DNA of 64,000 bases from Pithys albifrons albifrons. Taxonomy: Eukaryota; Chordata; Aves; Passeriformes; Thamnophilidae. The position numbers and the translations under genes are program-made. This document shows, piece after piece, positions 47,373 through 58,480 of this stretch (position 1 is its first letter; every line of letters begins with the position of its first letter). The stretch is from assembly GCF_047495875.1 (NCBI RefSeq), contig NC_092459.1, positions 13,954,965-14,018,964 on the forward strand, written 5' to 3'. Below the pieces are notes generated by a model, which was given only the letters and a program-made list of their open reading frames with translations, made no database searches and was not told the origin of the DNA.

Positions 47373-50300
47373 GGAAGATTGGTTGTGTTGGTCATCTTCA
47401 TTTGGTGACAAACACCATATTGCACCAGGACTGATAAGGGCAGCAGAGTTAAGCAGAACTGTGGGGCTGAGGTGGGACAAGGTAGCAGAGCAGTGGAAGG
47501 AGTCACTGCAACCACAGAGAGGGAAGATGATAAGCACCCAAGGAGGAAAACTGACAGATCTGCATTTCCTAAAAAACATTATAAGCTGAACATTCTTCCA
47601 CCTTTATATTTTATAAGAAAGTCCCTATATCAGTTTTTCAAAGAACACCTGGACAGCATTGACAGAAACATATCTTTATTAGTCACTGCTTGTCCAGCCA
47701 GTTGCTTTTCTCATTGTTTGTACATATCTATTCTTTTACCTAATGCAGATGTACCACAGCAGGCAGATTTCTGCTCTTGTGCACACTTGCCCTTCCTCCC
47801 CTTGGACCTGTGAATCTCTTTGAGCTGTGAGAAGCAACGCCGTCCAGTGGTTTGAGTTGTAGGCTGAGTGCCAGCAAGTCCTGGTTGTTGTCTTGTCCTC
47901 GTTCCTTTTGTAGCTGATTTTAGGAGCTCTCTAAACACAGACACAGAGCCTAGTTTAGAAAGGATATATGGCTTATTTTGTGCAGGCTGCAAGGTGGAGG
48001 TTTCCACAAATCAAGCACACCAAGGGGTAAAAAATTACATCTTTTATACGGTAGAATTTATATGAACCCGTCTAGCTGATACATATTCTCTGCATACCTA
48101 ATGTACATTTATTTGTGTGATGTAGTCTTACTCAATGCTTGAAACACAAAGTTCTTTTCTTTATTAAGCAACTTCTATTGTAGAAGTTATCTGATGACAT
48201 TAGTTACAAAAAGTTTGAAAATTACATCAATTCCTTTTGTAAAAGTTATCTGATGACATCAGTTACATTTAGAAAAGATGGGAAGATTCAGCCTGGGGAC
48301 AGCTAATTAAGCTTGAAGACATCAATTTCCTAACATGTTCTGTGTTTTCTGTGCCTTTCAAGCAGTCGAAACATTTGCCAGGACAGTGGTGTTACAGTGT
48401 CATGGAAAAGTGTAAAAAAGCCGTGTTTTTAATATAGCCTGTAATGTGAGATGCTTTGGTTTGTTTGGAATGGAACAGCTCAAAAAATGAAGAAACCCTA
48501 AGTTAGCAGGTGATTTTCTCCTCTTGTTTACCTCATCCACAAAAGATGCATAAAAATGCTTCCATACCTAACTCCCTTGAGTATTGTTAAGATTATTTCA
48601 TGTTTGTAATGCACTTTGAAAATAGAAACTGTTAAGTAGCGTTAACTTAATCAGAAATTGTTTTTCTTTTAAACAGGATCTTTTTCCTATAACTTACCTC
48701 TGCTGATCTTAGTTTGTACTTAAGGTATTTGGAATTGAATCCAGTAGGAGAAGCTTAGATTCAGGGGCAGAATGACCATGAGAGAGGAGGGTTTTGTAAG
48801 ATAGTAGATTGCTGCTTGGATATGCAATCTATAATTTCAGTTTGAGGGTCAAATCAAGGTGAAATAGCGCTCTGGCCTAATAGATGCAGTCATCTAATTT
48901 TCTCGTCAATTAAAAGTCAGCCCAGACAATGCATGAAGACTGGGGAGATTAAATACACTCTACAGAAATATCTCAGGCAGCAGAAGAACACAAAGAGGCT
49001 GAGTTTGCTATGTTGGAGTAGTTGGGGCAGTCCTAGTAAGAGGCAGTACCTATTCTGGGAAGTTCTCTGTGCTGAATGACTTGTGGTATTCAAGATCGCT
49101 TCTACACTAGTGAAAAAAAATAGGCCAGGCAACTGCTCACTGGCCATAAGGCCAGCTGGATTGTCATTGCTTTGACCATAAATTCTCTTCCTCTCCCACC
49201 CCAACAGGGTGGCCCATCCAAACAGTGTATTGGGAATGGTCCTTGGTTATTGCTGAAAGTGTCCAGGCATTGTGTGAGAGAGAGCTGGTTGCCTGGGATG
49301 AGTCTGTGCCAAGGACAGCACTGAGAGTTGAGCAGCATGGTGATGCTGTGCCAGTGCTTGGGCCCATGCCCTGGCCCTCTTTGGTTGCCTAGTGCAGATA
49401 GCCCATATGCCTGACTCTTGGACACATCCTACCATTCCTTCAGCCCTTCCTGCAATTCTTGGCTTGAATTCTTGTTTTATTTGTTTGCCTCAGAACAGCA
49501 TTGCCGGGATCGGATCTGCCTTCTGGAGTGGGTCAGCTTACCCAGCCCATCACTGGCTGCTTAATGAGCAGAGGGAGATGTGCAGTCCTTCAGCACCGTG
49601 GGAAGCACAGGGCTCTATGCTTGGCTGGATGGTGTGTGAAGAGTAAAAGGGTCAGTGCCCTGCCTCAATACACTAGTGCTTGTACAGACCATGGTGCAGA
49701 TGCATTCACAGGGCATTTCTCCAAGCTGTCATTTCCCACTCATAGCCAACCTCTTAGTCTGTTAAAACTTTGAAGCAAGGAAGTGGGTGTCAGCTAATAC
49801 AATCTCTTCTGTATGTAGAAGACAATAGAAGTTTGGTAATGCTATAGCTTTGAATAGTGGGATGGAAAGGGATTATGAAACCTAAAAAACTTATTCTAGA
49901 AGAACTAATTTGTTCCAAATTGCAAAGTGAGACAGTGCCCTGTAGATTTTTTGTAGGTTTCTGTGTGTAGTTACACATACAAGTGTATTTATTTGACAAA
50001 ACACTGGGAAAATGGGATGACGATCTAAAATAAGAGGCTGAGTCAAATGACTGGAATTTAATTTGTCAGCATGTGAAAGCAGTAGCAATGAGTAGGAAAC
50101 ATAAAATTACTTTATCAAATTCCCTGCACAGATCTTGTTTTACAGAAAAAAGAATTTACAGCATACAAAACCAACTCAAAATATTATATAATATAAAATG
50201 ATAGTCACTTCTAGCATATAACAGATATATATGAAAAAACCTCTCAAACCCATTGCTTTCTAGGGAACTGCAGATTGTCTCACTCATGTTTAAGCTCTCC

Positions 50301-52767
50301 CAGTTCCTATGAAGTGTGAGGAGAGGCCTGAATGTACAACCTTATTGTTTTCCTAGAAAGAAAAGCTTTTCAGTACTGTAGATTATCAGGTCACACATGT
50401 AAACGAAGCATATACTTAACTTATCTCCAGAACTGGACTGCCTTTTGTCATAGATGCCAAAGGCAAATTTTACATCATCCCAAACCAACCTGCTAAAAAC
50501 CCCCACTTATTATATGGTAACTTTTGTTTTTAAGAGAAAGGTGTTCGTGATGAAAGAAAAAGGAAACTTTCCAGTCTTGCAAGCACCTCAGAAAGGTTCT
50601 CCTCAGAAAGGAGACATGAAAATATGAGGCCAAAACATTTAAAAGATTTTGACAGTTCTCTTTCAAGTTTTAGGGGACTTCTAAATCATTGTGAAATGCA
50701 TAATTCGTTCTCTTCTGCCTATGAGAATATTTGTCCTGTGATCCATATTGATAATAGTAACTGAGAGATATCAAAAGTCTAGCAGAAATCTAGCAATTTT
50801 CAATTCCTTGTAATTTTTAAATGAGATGGAATATATTTAAGGGGACAAATAACAGCCTGAGAAATTTATTATATGCAAACTGAGCTGGACTGAATATGAT
50901 GTCTCCTACTGAGATATCTAAAATGCAAAAGTCCATCTAGAAGTTGGAACAAGGGTTGGGCTATGGAAAAACAGAAACCAGCATTCCTTGGCCAAGGAAC
51001 CAGATGTTAATCATGAAATGATTGTAGACTCAAGAAGCATTATTCTTCTGCAAGTATATGCCCTCTAATTCACCTGGAAGATTCTTATCTGTTTTCCCTC
51101 CTAAAGTGTGCATATATATCTAGATTACTCCTACAGATTATTTTGCTTCCTTTCATGCTTCAAAACCTATGTTTTGCTATTGTAAGGAGGCTTTTTACTT
51201 GTGGTTGCAAGTTGCTGTGGAGACCATCCCAAAGTAGACCTGCTGGCTGTATCCAGACTGGAGTTCAGGCGTGGAGATAGGGATGATCATACTGGAGACA
51301 CAAACCCAAGCTGAGGATAGTAGTGGCAGACCTCTGTGACTGAGAGCATTTATTTTATGTCATTGGGATACTTAGTGACATCCTTGCAGCACTGGCTGAA
51401 GCCTTTGTGCTGCACTGTGTATGGGAGGAAGAAGGGGAAGGTGGCATTAAGTTGTGAACTATGCAGTGTCCTAGGTCCAAATAACAACCCCTCTCCCTCT
51501 CCAGCCCCACTTCTAGCACGAGAAGTGTCTCCAGTTCCTTTATACCTGAAATTCCCATGGCCTAGCCTGTACTCACTTTGGCTATCAGAAAACCAGGCTA
51601 AAACCCCAATTGCGCTTCTCGAAAGATGATCTTTTGAGTCCATCCCATAGTGCTGGCTCTACCATGCATCTGAAGCCAAAGGTTGAGAAGGAAGGTGCGA
51701 GGAATCTGGCTGGCTATAACTCCCCTTAAAACTGCTACTTTAGTGCTCCTTTATCAGATCTTCTAAGACGTTAAAGCTGCTTGTTCAGTGGGTACAGAGA
51801 AATCTCTGATGGTTACAGCAGCAAGGTTAAGGCACACAGACTGAAATTCTGAGGAGCTCTTTGGGCCTGATGATGGGAGTAGGTAGCAAGCCAGGGGCCT
51901 TCCAGAGGCCCACCCTGCTTCCCTGGCAGGGAGAACAGGTGAGTAAGGAAAGGAGCTGGAGGGTGAAAAGGCACATAGGTCTCTTTCATCCTGGTCTGCC
52001 TTTTTTTCCTTTTGGATATACCTTGAGGGAACAGGGTTTGTTTTTTTTTTATGTACACTGTTGTACATTGCTTAGGATGAGCAAAGACAGGAATACTTTC
52101 TTCTGTCCAAAAACTAAGAGCAGTCTTGTTTTAAGAACAATTTTATTAAATAAAGTAATGGAAAAAAGTCCTTTAATACAAATGGCTTAGACCCTCATCA
52201 TGTTGTCGCCACCTCCCTATGACAGTACTGTGTGTGGTACATTTTGAGTTTCACATGGTTACTAATCTTTCTCTCTATTTTTTCATGTTTTAAAAGCAAT
52301 TTCAAGTGTGCCCAATTCAAAAAAAATTAATACAAGTGGCATTAAAAGAAGTTTCTGGTGCTTCTATTTAGACTGTTCTTGGCAGAGGGCTGGGGAGTTC
52401 AGCTAAAGCTGCCCAGGCTTGCCAAAGCCATCTGAGTAGCAGGTCCCCCCTCCTCCTACTCCCACCACCAAGAAGGGAAAAAAAATCTGCCAAGCCCTAG
52501 ATGAACTTCAAAAATGTTAATGGAAAGAAGTGGAGAAAGGTCTAGAAGCCAGATGTGGTAGGGAAAAAGAGGAAAAGATCTGGCCAGTTGTGAAATGGTA
52601 GAGGGGAAAGGATTTACCAAGGGATGGTAGGAAGGGCTGCAGAGGGGATTAAAAACAGGCAAGTGAACATTACTGAAGGCTGATGATATTACAAGGGAAA
52701 TAGCTACTTGCTGCTGGCTGTGTAGGAGGCTTGTCAGACTTGGGGAAGTAAAAGCATAGTGCTTACA
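47373..52767. other. Non-coding unique DNA, no recognised gene
   Basis: No gene or repeat family is recognised. The stretch contains a spaced 31-bp duplication (48178-48267). It also holds a strong isolated splice donor (AACAG then GTGAGTAAG, intron from 51939) without a convincing acceptor. Open frames reach at most 113 residues and show no homology I can recognise. Confidence 0.55.
48178..48267 (+). repeat. 31-bp direct repeat, 59-bp period
   Basis: Copies at 48178-48208 and 48237-48267 match at 29 of 31 positions; both contain AAGTTATCTGATGACAT. The shared core TGATGACATCAG (TGATGACATTAG in copy 1) resembles a CRE/AP-1-type site. The 28 bases between copies are not duplicated recognisably. 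Confidence 0.75.
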
Positions 52768-53904
52768 TCAACATGACTTTTTTCTTTTTTTTTTCCTCCT
52801 AATGGCATCTGGTCCTATGTTGCATTTGGGCATGATATTTAGTGACCTACCTATATGTGACACATTTGCTGTAGGCAGTGTTGGCTGCTGCAGCTGGCAG
52901 GGACAAGAAAGCTTGCAGAGGAAAGCTCTGGAGCATGGAGTCACAGTACTGTCCAAACCCTGAACAGGTCCAGGCTGGGTACAGAGGTGTCCCACTGGTG
53001 ATTTAAGCTGTGTGAGTTTCAATGTTCCAGCTTGAACTTTAGCTCTTGGGAGCCACTGTACTGAAAAGAAAATGTTTATTTTATTATGAGTGGAAACGAG
53101 TGCCTGAGCCATCTTCAGCTGTTTGAAAAGTAAAACGATTTGGTTTGGCTGTTTTGTTGTACAGAAAAGGGGGGCACAGGGAGGGAGGGAGGGAGAATCC
53201 CTGCCCTTTCCAGCTCTGTAGCAGCCACCTGAGTGCAACCTGGAATTGCTGTGCCCACGCAAATGCAACAGCTGAGCCTGGGCTTGGCCACCTTCAGTGT
53301 TGGCTAACTGCTGAGTTTTCCCTTTGTAAAGAGCCCTGTCTAAAAGGCCACAAGGCATTTCACAGCTGAGGGAAGAGACCTAAGTTGTGCCTCACTGGCT
53401 CAGAGAAAGTGTGAGAAAACAGTGGAACTGGACTGAAATGTAACTGGCATCTAGCAAAGCCCTGTCTGGGATGAAGCCCAACTATGGCTCCTTGGTTCTC
53501 TGCTGCAACCCCAGTGTGGGCTGGATCAGCGCTTGCACACCAGGGCAGGTGGATAGCTGCCAGAGTAGAGTAGCCAGAATCAGGTGTGAGGCAAGCAGTG
53601 CCCTTCTGCAGCCCACCCAAAACCACAGGAGGCTACAATGACTGCATGAGCCATGGGGATCGGCCCCACTTCTGTGCAATCTCTAGGAAGGAGAGACTGA
53701 GCTCTAGTCTGTCAGTACTGCAAGAGCTACCTAGGAGCTACATTCAGTCTCTACTGGAGAAGCCAGTTTTGTAGAGTTTTTACTGTAATGTTTCATCAGG
53801 CTGTGACCCATATTTGGGCTTGCTCAGATTCTTCCTCCCCCCGTACTGTTCTTTGGCACTTGTGTGCTGTTTTGCTGACAGTGATGCTCTTCTCTTTTCT
53901 TTAG
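52768..53904. other. Non-coding DNA with a chance ORF
   Basis: A 196-residue minus-strand open frame (53358-52768) is the longest outside the satellite. Its basic C-terminus (RRKKKRKK) is simply the translation of a T-rich tract on the plus strand, and I recognise no domain. A G-quadruplex motif (53179-53193) lies inside it on the opposite strand. Confidence 0.45.
53179..53193 (+). other. G-quadruplex motif
   Basis: GGGAGGGAGGGAGGG is a perfect four-run motif with one-base loops, the pattern of the most stable parallel quadruplexes. A G6 run lies just upstream at 53169-53174. No promoter or gene is visible nearby. Confidence 0.7.
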
Positions 53905-54058
53905 ATCCCAGCTGGCAGTTGCTTGTTGTGGACAAAGCGCAGGAAGTTCTCCAAGTCCATTTCAGAACATCATATGCCCTTAAAAGTTTGAAAGGGCTAG
54001 TCAGTGACTTTGCAAGAGCATTTCAAACCCACTGCCAAATTAATGTATCAGCTAAATA
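53905..54058 (+). other. Candidate internal exon, 154 nt
   Basis: A consensus branch point TGCTGAC (branch A at 53878) lies 26 bases before a pyrimidine tract CTCTTCTCTTTTCTTTAG ending at 53904. A GTGAGT donor begins at 54059. The 154 bases between are open in one frame, encoding a 50-residue stretch that starts PSWQLLVVDKAQEVLQ and ends HCQINVSAK; the in-frame stop TAG straddles the proposed donor and would be removed by splicing. The exon-side donor bases (ATA) are weak and I do not recognise the peptide. It may be a coding exon, a non-coding RNA exon or a coincidence. Confidence 0.3.
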
Positions 54059-57000
54059 GTGAGTGGACCTTTTTTACTGCTGTGGGTCACAGACCCCCTT
54101 CTGTTTCACTGGGCACAGAGTTTTATTGCTTGAAAAGGACTGGACTGGGTAAACTAACATTCTTTCCTGAGGACCTAGCACAGCACGATAATCACATAGT
54201 ATTGTAAGCAACGGAGTGAATAGGAGCAATTGTATCCAATACCTGAGTTATTGGAACATGCCTCCTGCCTATTTGTGTGAGCCAGGAGAGAAAGATTGTT
54301 TTTCCTTTCTGAAGAGGGAAAATTGGAGGGAAGCTGTGCCAGAACCTTTCCAGGTTTAGAGAAGTGGAGGAAACACCTGCTATGCCATCAGCATTCTTGT
54401 TAACAGCGACTGCATGAGTGACAGAATCTGTCCTTTCCGGAGATGATTCAGACTCAGAAGACTCTTGGTAGTGATGACATGAACGCCTGGTAGCTCCTGA
54501 AAGCAGAACTAATGAGCAGTGCCACTCACTTAGCGTATGGTTTGACAACAGATGCACATGTTGGTAATTAAGTATTTGGCTGCATTACATTATTTTATTT
54601 TTGGATTTCTCAAACACACACCCATTGCAATCTCTAGACACATTTGCATGATTTAAAATCCTTAAACTTATAACAAACATAGAAATATTAGCCTGGCGAA
54701 ACTATACCCCACTTTTCAGAAGGGCTCAGTAGCAGGTAGACCTTCCTGTGCACCCCACGGCTAGGAAACAGGCTCTTTATGGCAAAACTATACACAGGAA
54801 AAATCCCAAGGACTTCTCCCATGTTGAGTGGAGCTATGTCTGTGATTTCAGATCAAACCTGTACACAAGTCTTAGATCAGGGTTTTCTTCTACTGTATCA
54901 TCACATCTGTCACTGTTTGTGATCCAGAAAAGGTCTGGAATGGCTTTGAACTTTATGAACTTCATAAATACCTGAATGCAATTACACCACGCAGTGCTTA
55001 GAGACCACACTCAAATACTTCATCTTAGAAGAGACCTTCTGGAATGTCTTATTCTGTCCTTGCATGCCAGCAGTGTATGTCAACCCGTTAATGCTGACCT
55101 CAGCTACAAGCTGCAAAATATGTGCATAATGGTACTTGCTGGAGCATCTTGCTCTCACGTTGTGCACCTTGGCTAACTAAGTTCAGATACTTATGAAAAT
55201 TCTTCCTTGAAGCACATGCAGCCTTGCTCTATATATCAGATGTACTGGAGGAACAGATGCCCTAGAAATTATAGAATTCCTTCTCAGCCCACTCTACCCA
55301 GGTTTCTTTCGTGTGTTGTTAAGGAGGAATTAGGGTGCGTCATATGGGTATGACGGAGAAACATATGATGACTGGAGAGGTGACCTAGTCCATGACATTA
55401 TGATTTTCCCTGGATATTATGTTACAGGATAATAGTTTTCTTTTGCATAAAAGTTAGGAGCTGAGCCAGCTATGTTGAACCTCAGTTTGTTTTGAGATTC
55501 TGAAAGCAGCAGAACTAGTGAGAAGACCTACTCTCTATCCTGATATTAGTAATGGTGTTGAGCAGAGGCCCAAGATCTACTGGAATATCCTTGTAAAACT
55601 CCCTGTAAAGTTGCTAAATATTTTGAGTGTCTGGAGTCTTGTCTAGAAGTTTTCAATCTTGTTTTATAATTCAACGAAATTTCAAGATTTTTTCACCACT
55701 GCCTTCCAAAAGCATTGCTGGTCACAGACCATCTTTCTGTGAAAAGACAGAGTAAAATTTCTTGGGTTTCCTCCCTATATTCAAAAGCTAAAATTGCAAG
55801 ATGCTGGTGCAAAGATGCTATTTTACTGACTGAGAGGTGTGTCAGTGTACCTTTCTGTGTTCCTATTCACTGTCTGGAAAGTCTGCCTGTGTAAACCAGA
55901 AAATGACTGCAGCTTACATCGATGTAGATGTTAGCTATGCTTAATGAAAGAAAGAATTTAAGTCAGTACTGACACAGAGAAGAAGACTTAGAACTTTGAA
56001 GGAGAAAGACAGAAATGAGAACACTAAGAAGAAAGATGTGACCAGGTAGCTCCACCTACAAACTGTAACCCTCCAGGGCAAACTCAGGTTTCTGGTGCTC
56101 ACTAGCATACAAAACAGATTACATGCTAACCTAGACTGAAAGCATGAGAGTATTGGAAATTTGTTGCAGGTGTCTAATGGTAAACAGTGTTTATAGCTGC
56201 CAGGATGGAAACATTAATGTGTGTGAGTGCAAGTGGAGGGCAGGCCTCAAACTTTCACCCCATTACCTTCACATTTCAGTTTTGCTTTGCTGAGTATTAG
56301 CTGCCCTGAGAGTTCATTCTTCAGTGAAGTTACTAGATTATTTTACTTGAGCATGTCCTGTGTTCAAATTTGAAATGCCAGAATCACCTGAGAAGTAGTG
56401 GGCTAATTTATCACAGGAACAAAAATACACAATGGAGACTGAATGGAAGAGGATGAGTTCTGACAGGCATGCCTTTACTTTTTCAAGCAAGTATTTTTGC
56501 TTGGGTGGGTGGTGCATTAGTTATATATACAACTCATGCTTTTAGCTACAGCAAAATGTGAAAAGACATAATAATAGCTCTTCACGCTAAGGCTTCCTCT
56601 TTTTTATTCTTTTTCTTTTCTTTTTTTTTTCTCTTTTTCAGTTCAGTTAGTTTAAGAGTTTAGATTATTCTCTTTCTGAGAACCAAGGGAAGTATTTTGT
56701 ATTTTTAATACTTCTCAGTGTGAGTGGAGACTGGGCTGCCCTCAGCCTAAGATGAAAATAGCAGTACATTTACTAGGGAGTCAAACCAGAACGTTGGACT
56801 TCTAGTGCAAGGCTTCTGATTATTGCCTCAAAGTGGTTCCTAGTCAGTCAGGAAGATAAAAAAAAAGCCACCCAAAATAAAAGGCAAATTCACCTTTGAA
56901 GACTTAGTGTGTGTGAAAGGATAAGTATGCTCTAGTATGGGAGGGGAAAAAGAAGTAGGACTAGCATAGCCCAAAGATAAATGTGTTTACTAAATTTTTG

Positions 57001-57368
57001 CTCTACTTGCAGTAGTTGACAATTGGCCACAATGAAATTGTAGCACGAGAAGGACTAATGAACCTGTTAATTTCCTCCCTTTGGGCTGTGTGAAGTCTGG
57101 GGTGGGCAGTGAGGGGACAAGAGGTGTTTACCACAGCCCCAACACACCCACTGCCAGTGTGTTTTGTGGGTGGGTCGGGTGTTAAGGAATGGGAGGTAAA
57201 TTAGCTTGTTCAAGTGATCTTGTGCAAGAGACTAAGGGAACAGCCTGCCTACTTAGGGTAAAATTGTAGAAAATGCTGAAATGAATCCCAAGGAGAGCTG
57301 CGCTAGAGAAGCACATCGAACCTGAGAAAATACGTACTGAAAGACTTGTTACTGAAGTTTTAAAATTA
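54059..57368. other. Non-coding unique DNA, no recognised gene
   Basis: No gene or repeat family is recognised apart from the pyrimidine tract at 56593-56640. Short open frames on both strands look random. Confidence 0.55.
56593..56640 (+). repeat. Polypyrimidine tract ending in CAG
   Basis: About 48 almost pure pyrimidines end in CTCTTTTTCAG at 56631-56641. It has the form of a strong 3' splice site, with GCTAAGG just upstream as a possible branch point, but the downstream sequence meets stops quickly and has no evident donor. Confidence 0.5.
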
Positions 57369-57736
57369 TGTTCTTACTTGCTATGGGTTTTTTAGTTGCA
57401 AAGTTTGTGTCACCTCTCTGGGTTTGTTACAGCTCCCCTGCGGGGCTGTTACACCACACCCCGCCTTGTATTGTATCTACCCCTCCCTGTCTCCTTCGTG
57501 TCTCCCGGAGGCCCTTTGTTCCCCAAACGAAGCCATCGAACCTGAGGTTGAGCATGTTATTGTTTCTTCCCAGGCCGGGCAACAGCCTCCCCTCCCTTGG
57601 ACCAGGACATCACAGCCGCCTCCCCCCACGGGAAGCCCCAGGGATCGGAGGGCCAGCAGGTGCCCCCTTCCCTCTCTGCCCCGCTGTTCCAGGGTGGGAG
57701 GTCCCGTGTGAGGCACCGCTTGTGCCTCGTGGCTGA

Positions 57737-57752
57737 GGGGGGGGGGGGGGGG
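57737..57752 (+). repeat. G16 homopolymer inside the LTR
   Basis: Sixteen consecutive G residues lie in the U3-like part of the LTR. Such a run is prone to slippage, quadruplex formation and length errors in sequencing. Confidence 0.85.
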
Positions 57753-57880
57753 CAGCTGCCTGTCCTAAATCCATTGGTTAATGGACCTTAGACCCTGCCC
57801 CTTCCTAAGTTTTCACCCAATCCACCCCCAGGTGTGGGATCTACCCCCAGATATCTTAACAAAACCTCAGGGATTGTTGG

Positions 57881-57886
57881 AATAAA
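57881..57886 (+). terminator. LTR polyadenylation signal AATAAA
   Basis: AATAAA is followed by a T-run and a GC-rich turn (TTTTTTGCCGGG), then a T- and C-rich tract. This is the usual R/U5 arrangement and would place the cleavage site around 57900-57910. Confidence 0.6.
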
Positions 57887-57928
57887 GGCTTTTTTGCCGG
57901 GACTCCTTGTCTCTGTTTCCTTTCTCTG

Positions 57929-57950
57929 CCCCCCCCACCCCCCCACCCCC
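57929..57950 (-). repeat. C-run cluster (minus-strand G-quadruplex)
   Basis: Runs of C8, C7 and C5 separated by single A residues give the minus strand G5, G7 and G8 runs. That is enough guanine for a quadruplex in the U5-like part of the LTR. Confidence 0.7.
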
Positions 57951-58071
57951 GACAAAGGGGGAAAGCAGAGACCCCTCTCCGTTCCCTCCAATGCTGCACA
58001 TAAAATATTCCCCTGTGCTTTGCCTTTTGGAAAATGCAGTTCTTAATTTCTACTTGTGCCACTCCAGAGTT

Positions 58072-58480
58072 AAAAATATGAGAACATAAAATGGCTGATC
58101 CAGCTCTGCCTTTTGACCATGGGCAACTGGATGCCCAGGGAAGAGTATGCAGGGCAAAAGCAGGAATATTTCCTTATAAATTTCCTGCCTTCCTATGCCA
58201 CAGAGGTATCTGTCTAGTACCCAAATGGATGTATGTCTAGTTAATTTGTGTAACTGCATCTTGAAACTATGTATTATTCACAATGTCCTTTCGCCAGAAA
58301 GTTCTCCATTTACCTACCAGTTCTGCTGAGATAAACCTCTCCTCACTTTGGCTCTGCCACCTTATTTCTATTTTGCGTCCCTTGTTCTCAGTGAGCATTT
58401 CTTATTCCCCTTCATATGTCACTTTTTTCAAGAATCCGTACTTGTTCAGTTTCTGTTCCAGGAAATAAAACTTCTGTACT
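58072..58480 (-). mobile_element. Ancient CR1-like LINE 3' fragment
   Basis: Read on the plus strand, the segment begins TATGAGAACATAAAATGGCTG and continues to GAAAGTTCTCCATTTACCTACC, CACCTTATTTCTATTTTGCGTC and a stop-riddled remnant ending near CTGTACTCCTATCATGT. The order and content match the reverse complement of the 3' end of old CR1 elements common in reptiles (AGAACATAAGAATGGCC, then the end of ORF2). Divergence is high, so the boundaries and subfamily are uncertain. It starts about 70 bases after the LTR. Confidence 0.65.

Larger units (their letters stand above)
57369..58000 (+). mobile_element. Solo-LTR-like endogenous retrovirus remnant
   Basis: The segment has the layout of a retroviral long terminal repeat in plus orientation: a GC-rich U3-like part, a polyadenylation signal AATAAA at 57881-57886 followed by GGCTTTTTTGCCGGGACTCC, and a pyrimidine-rich U5-like part. 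Provisional ends are TGTTC at 57369 and GCACA at 58000. TAAAAT occurs just outside both (57361-57366 and 58001-58006), but is offset by two bases on the left, so it is not a clean target-site duplication. I see no gag, pol or env sequence and no primer-binding site downstream, which suggests a solo LTR left by recombination. Base composition is strikingly unlike the AT-rich flanks. The family cannot be named from sequence inspection alone. Confidence 0.65.

Noticed and set aside
46245..47408. 387-residue plus-strand open frame
   Set aside because: It lies entirely in the pentamer satellite apart from a short tail; its length follows from the absence of stop codons in the repeat, and it encodes only Gly-Arg-Glu-Lys-type repeats.
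46632..47579. 315-residue minus-strand open frame
   Set aside because: It is the mirror of the same repeat, a Pro-Ser-Leu-Phe low-complexity translation. It has no domain, signal or context of a gene.
51789..51938. Exon ending in a strong CAG/GTGAGTAAG donor
   Set aside because: No convincing acceptor or open frame lies upstream; the donor alone is not enough.
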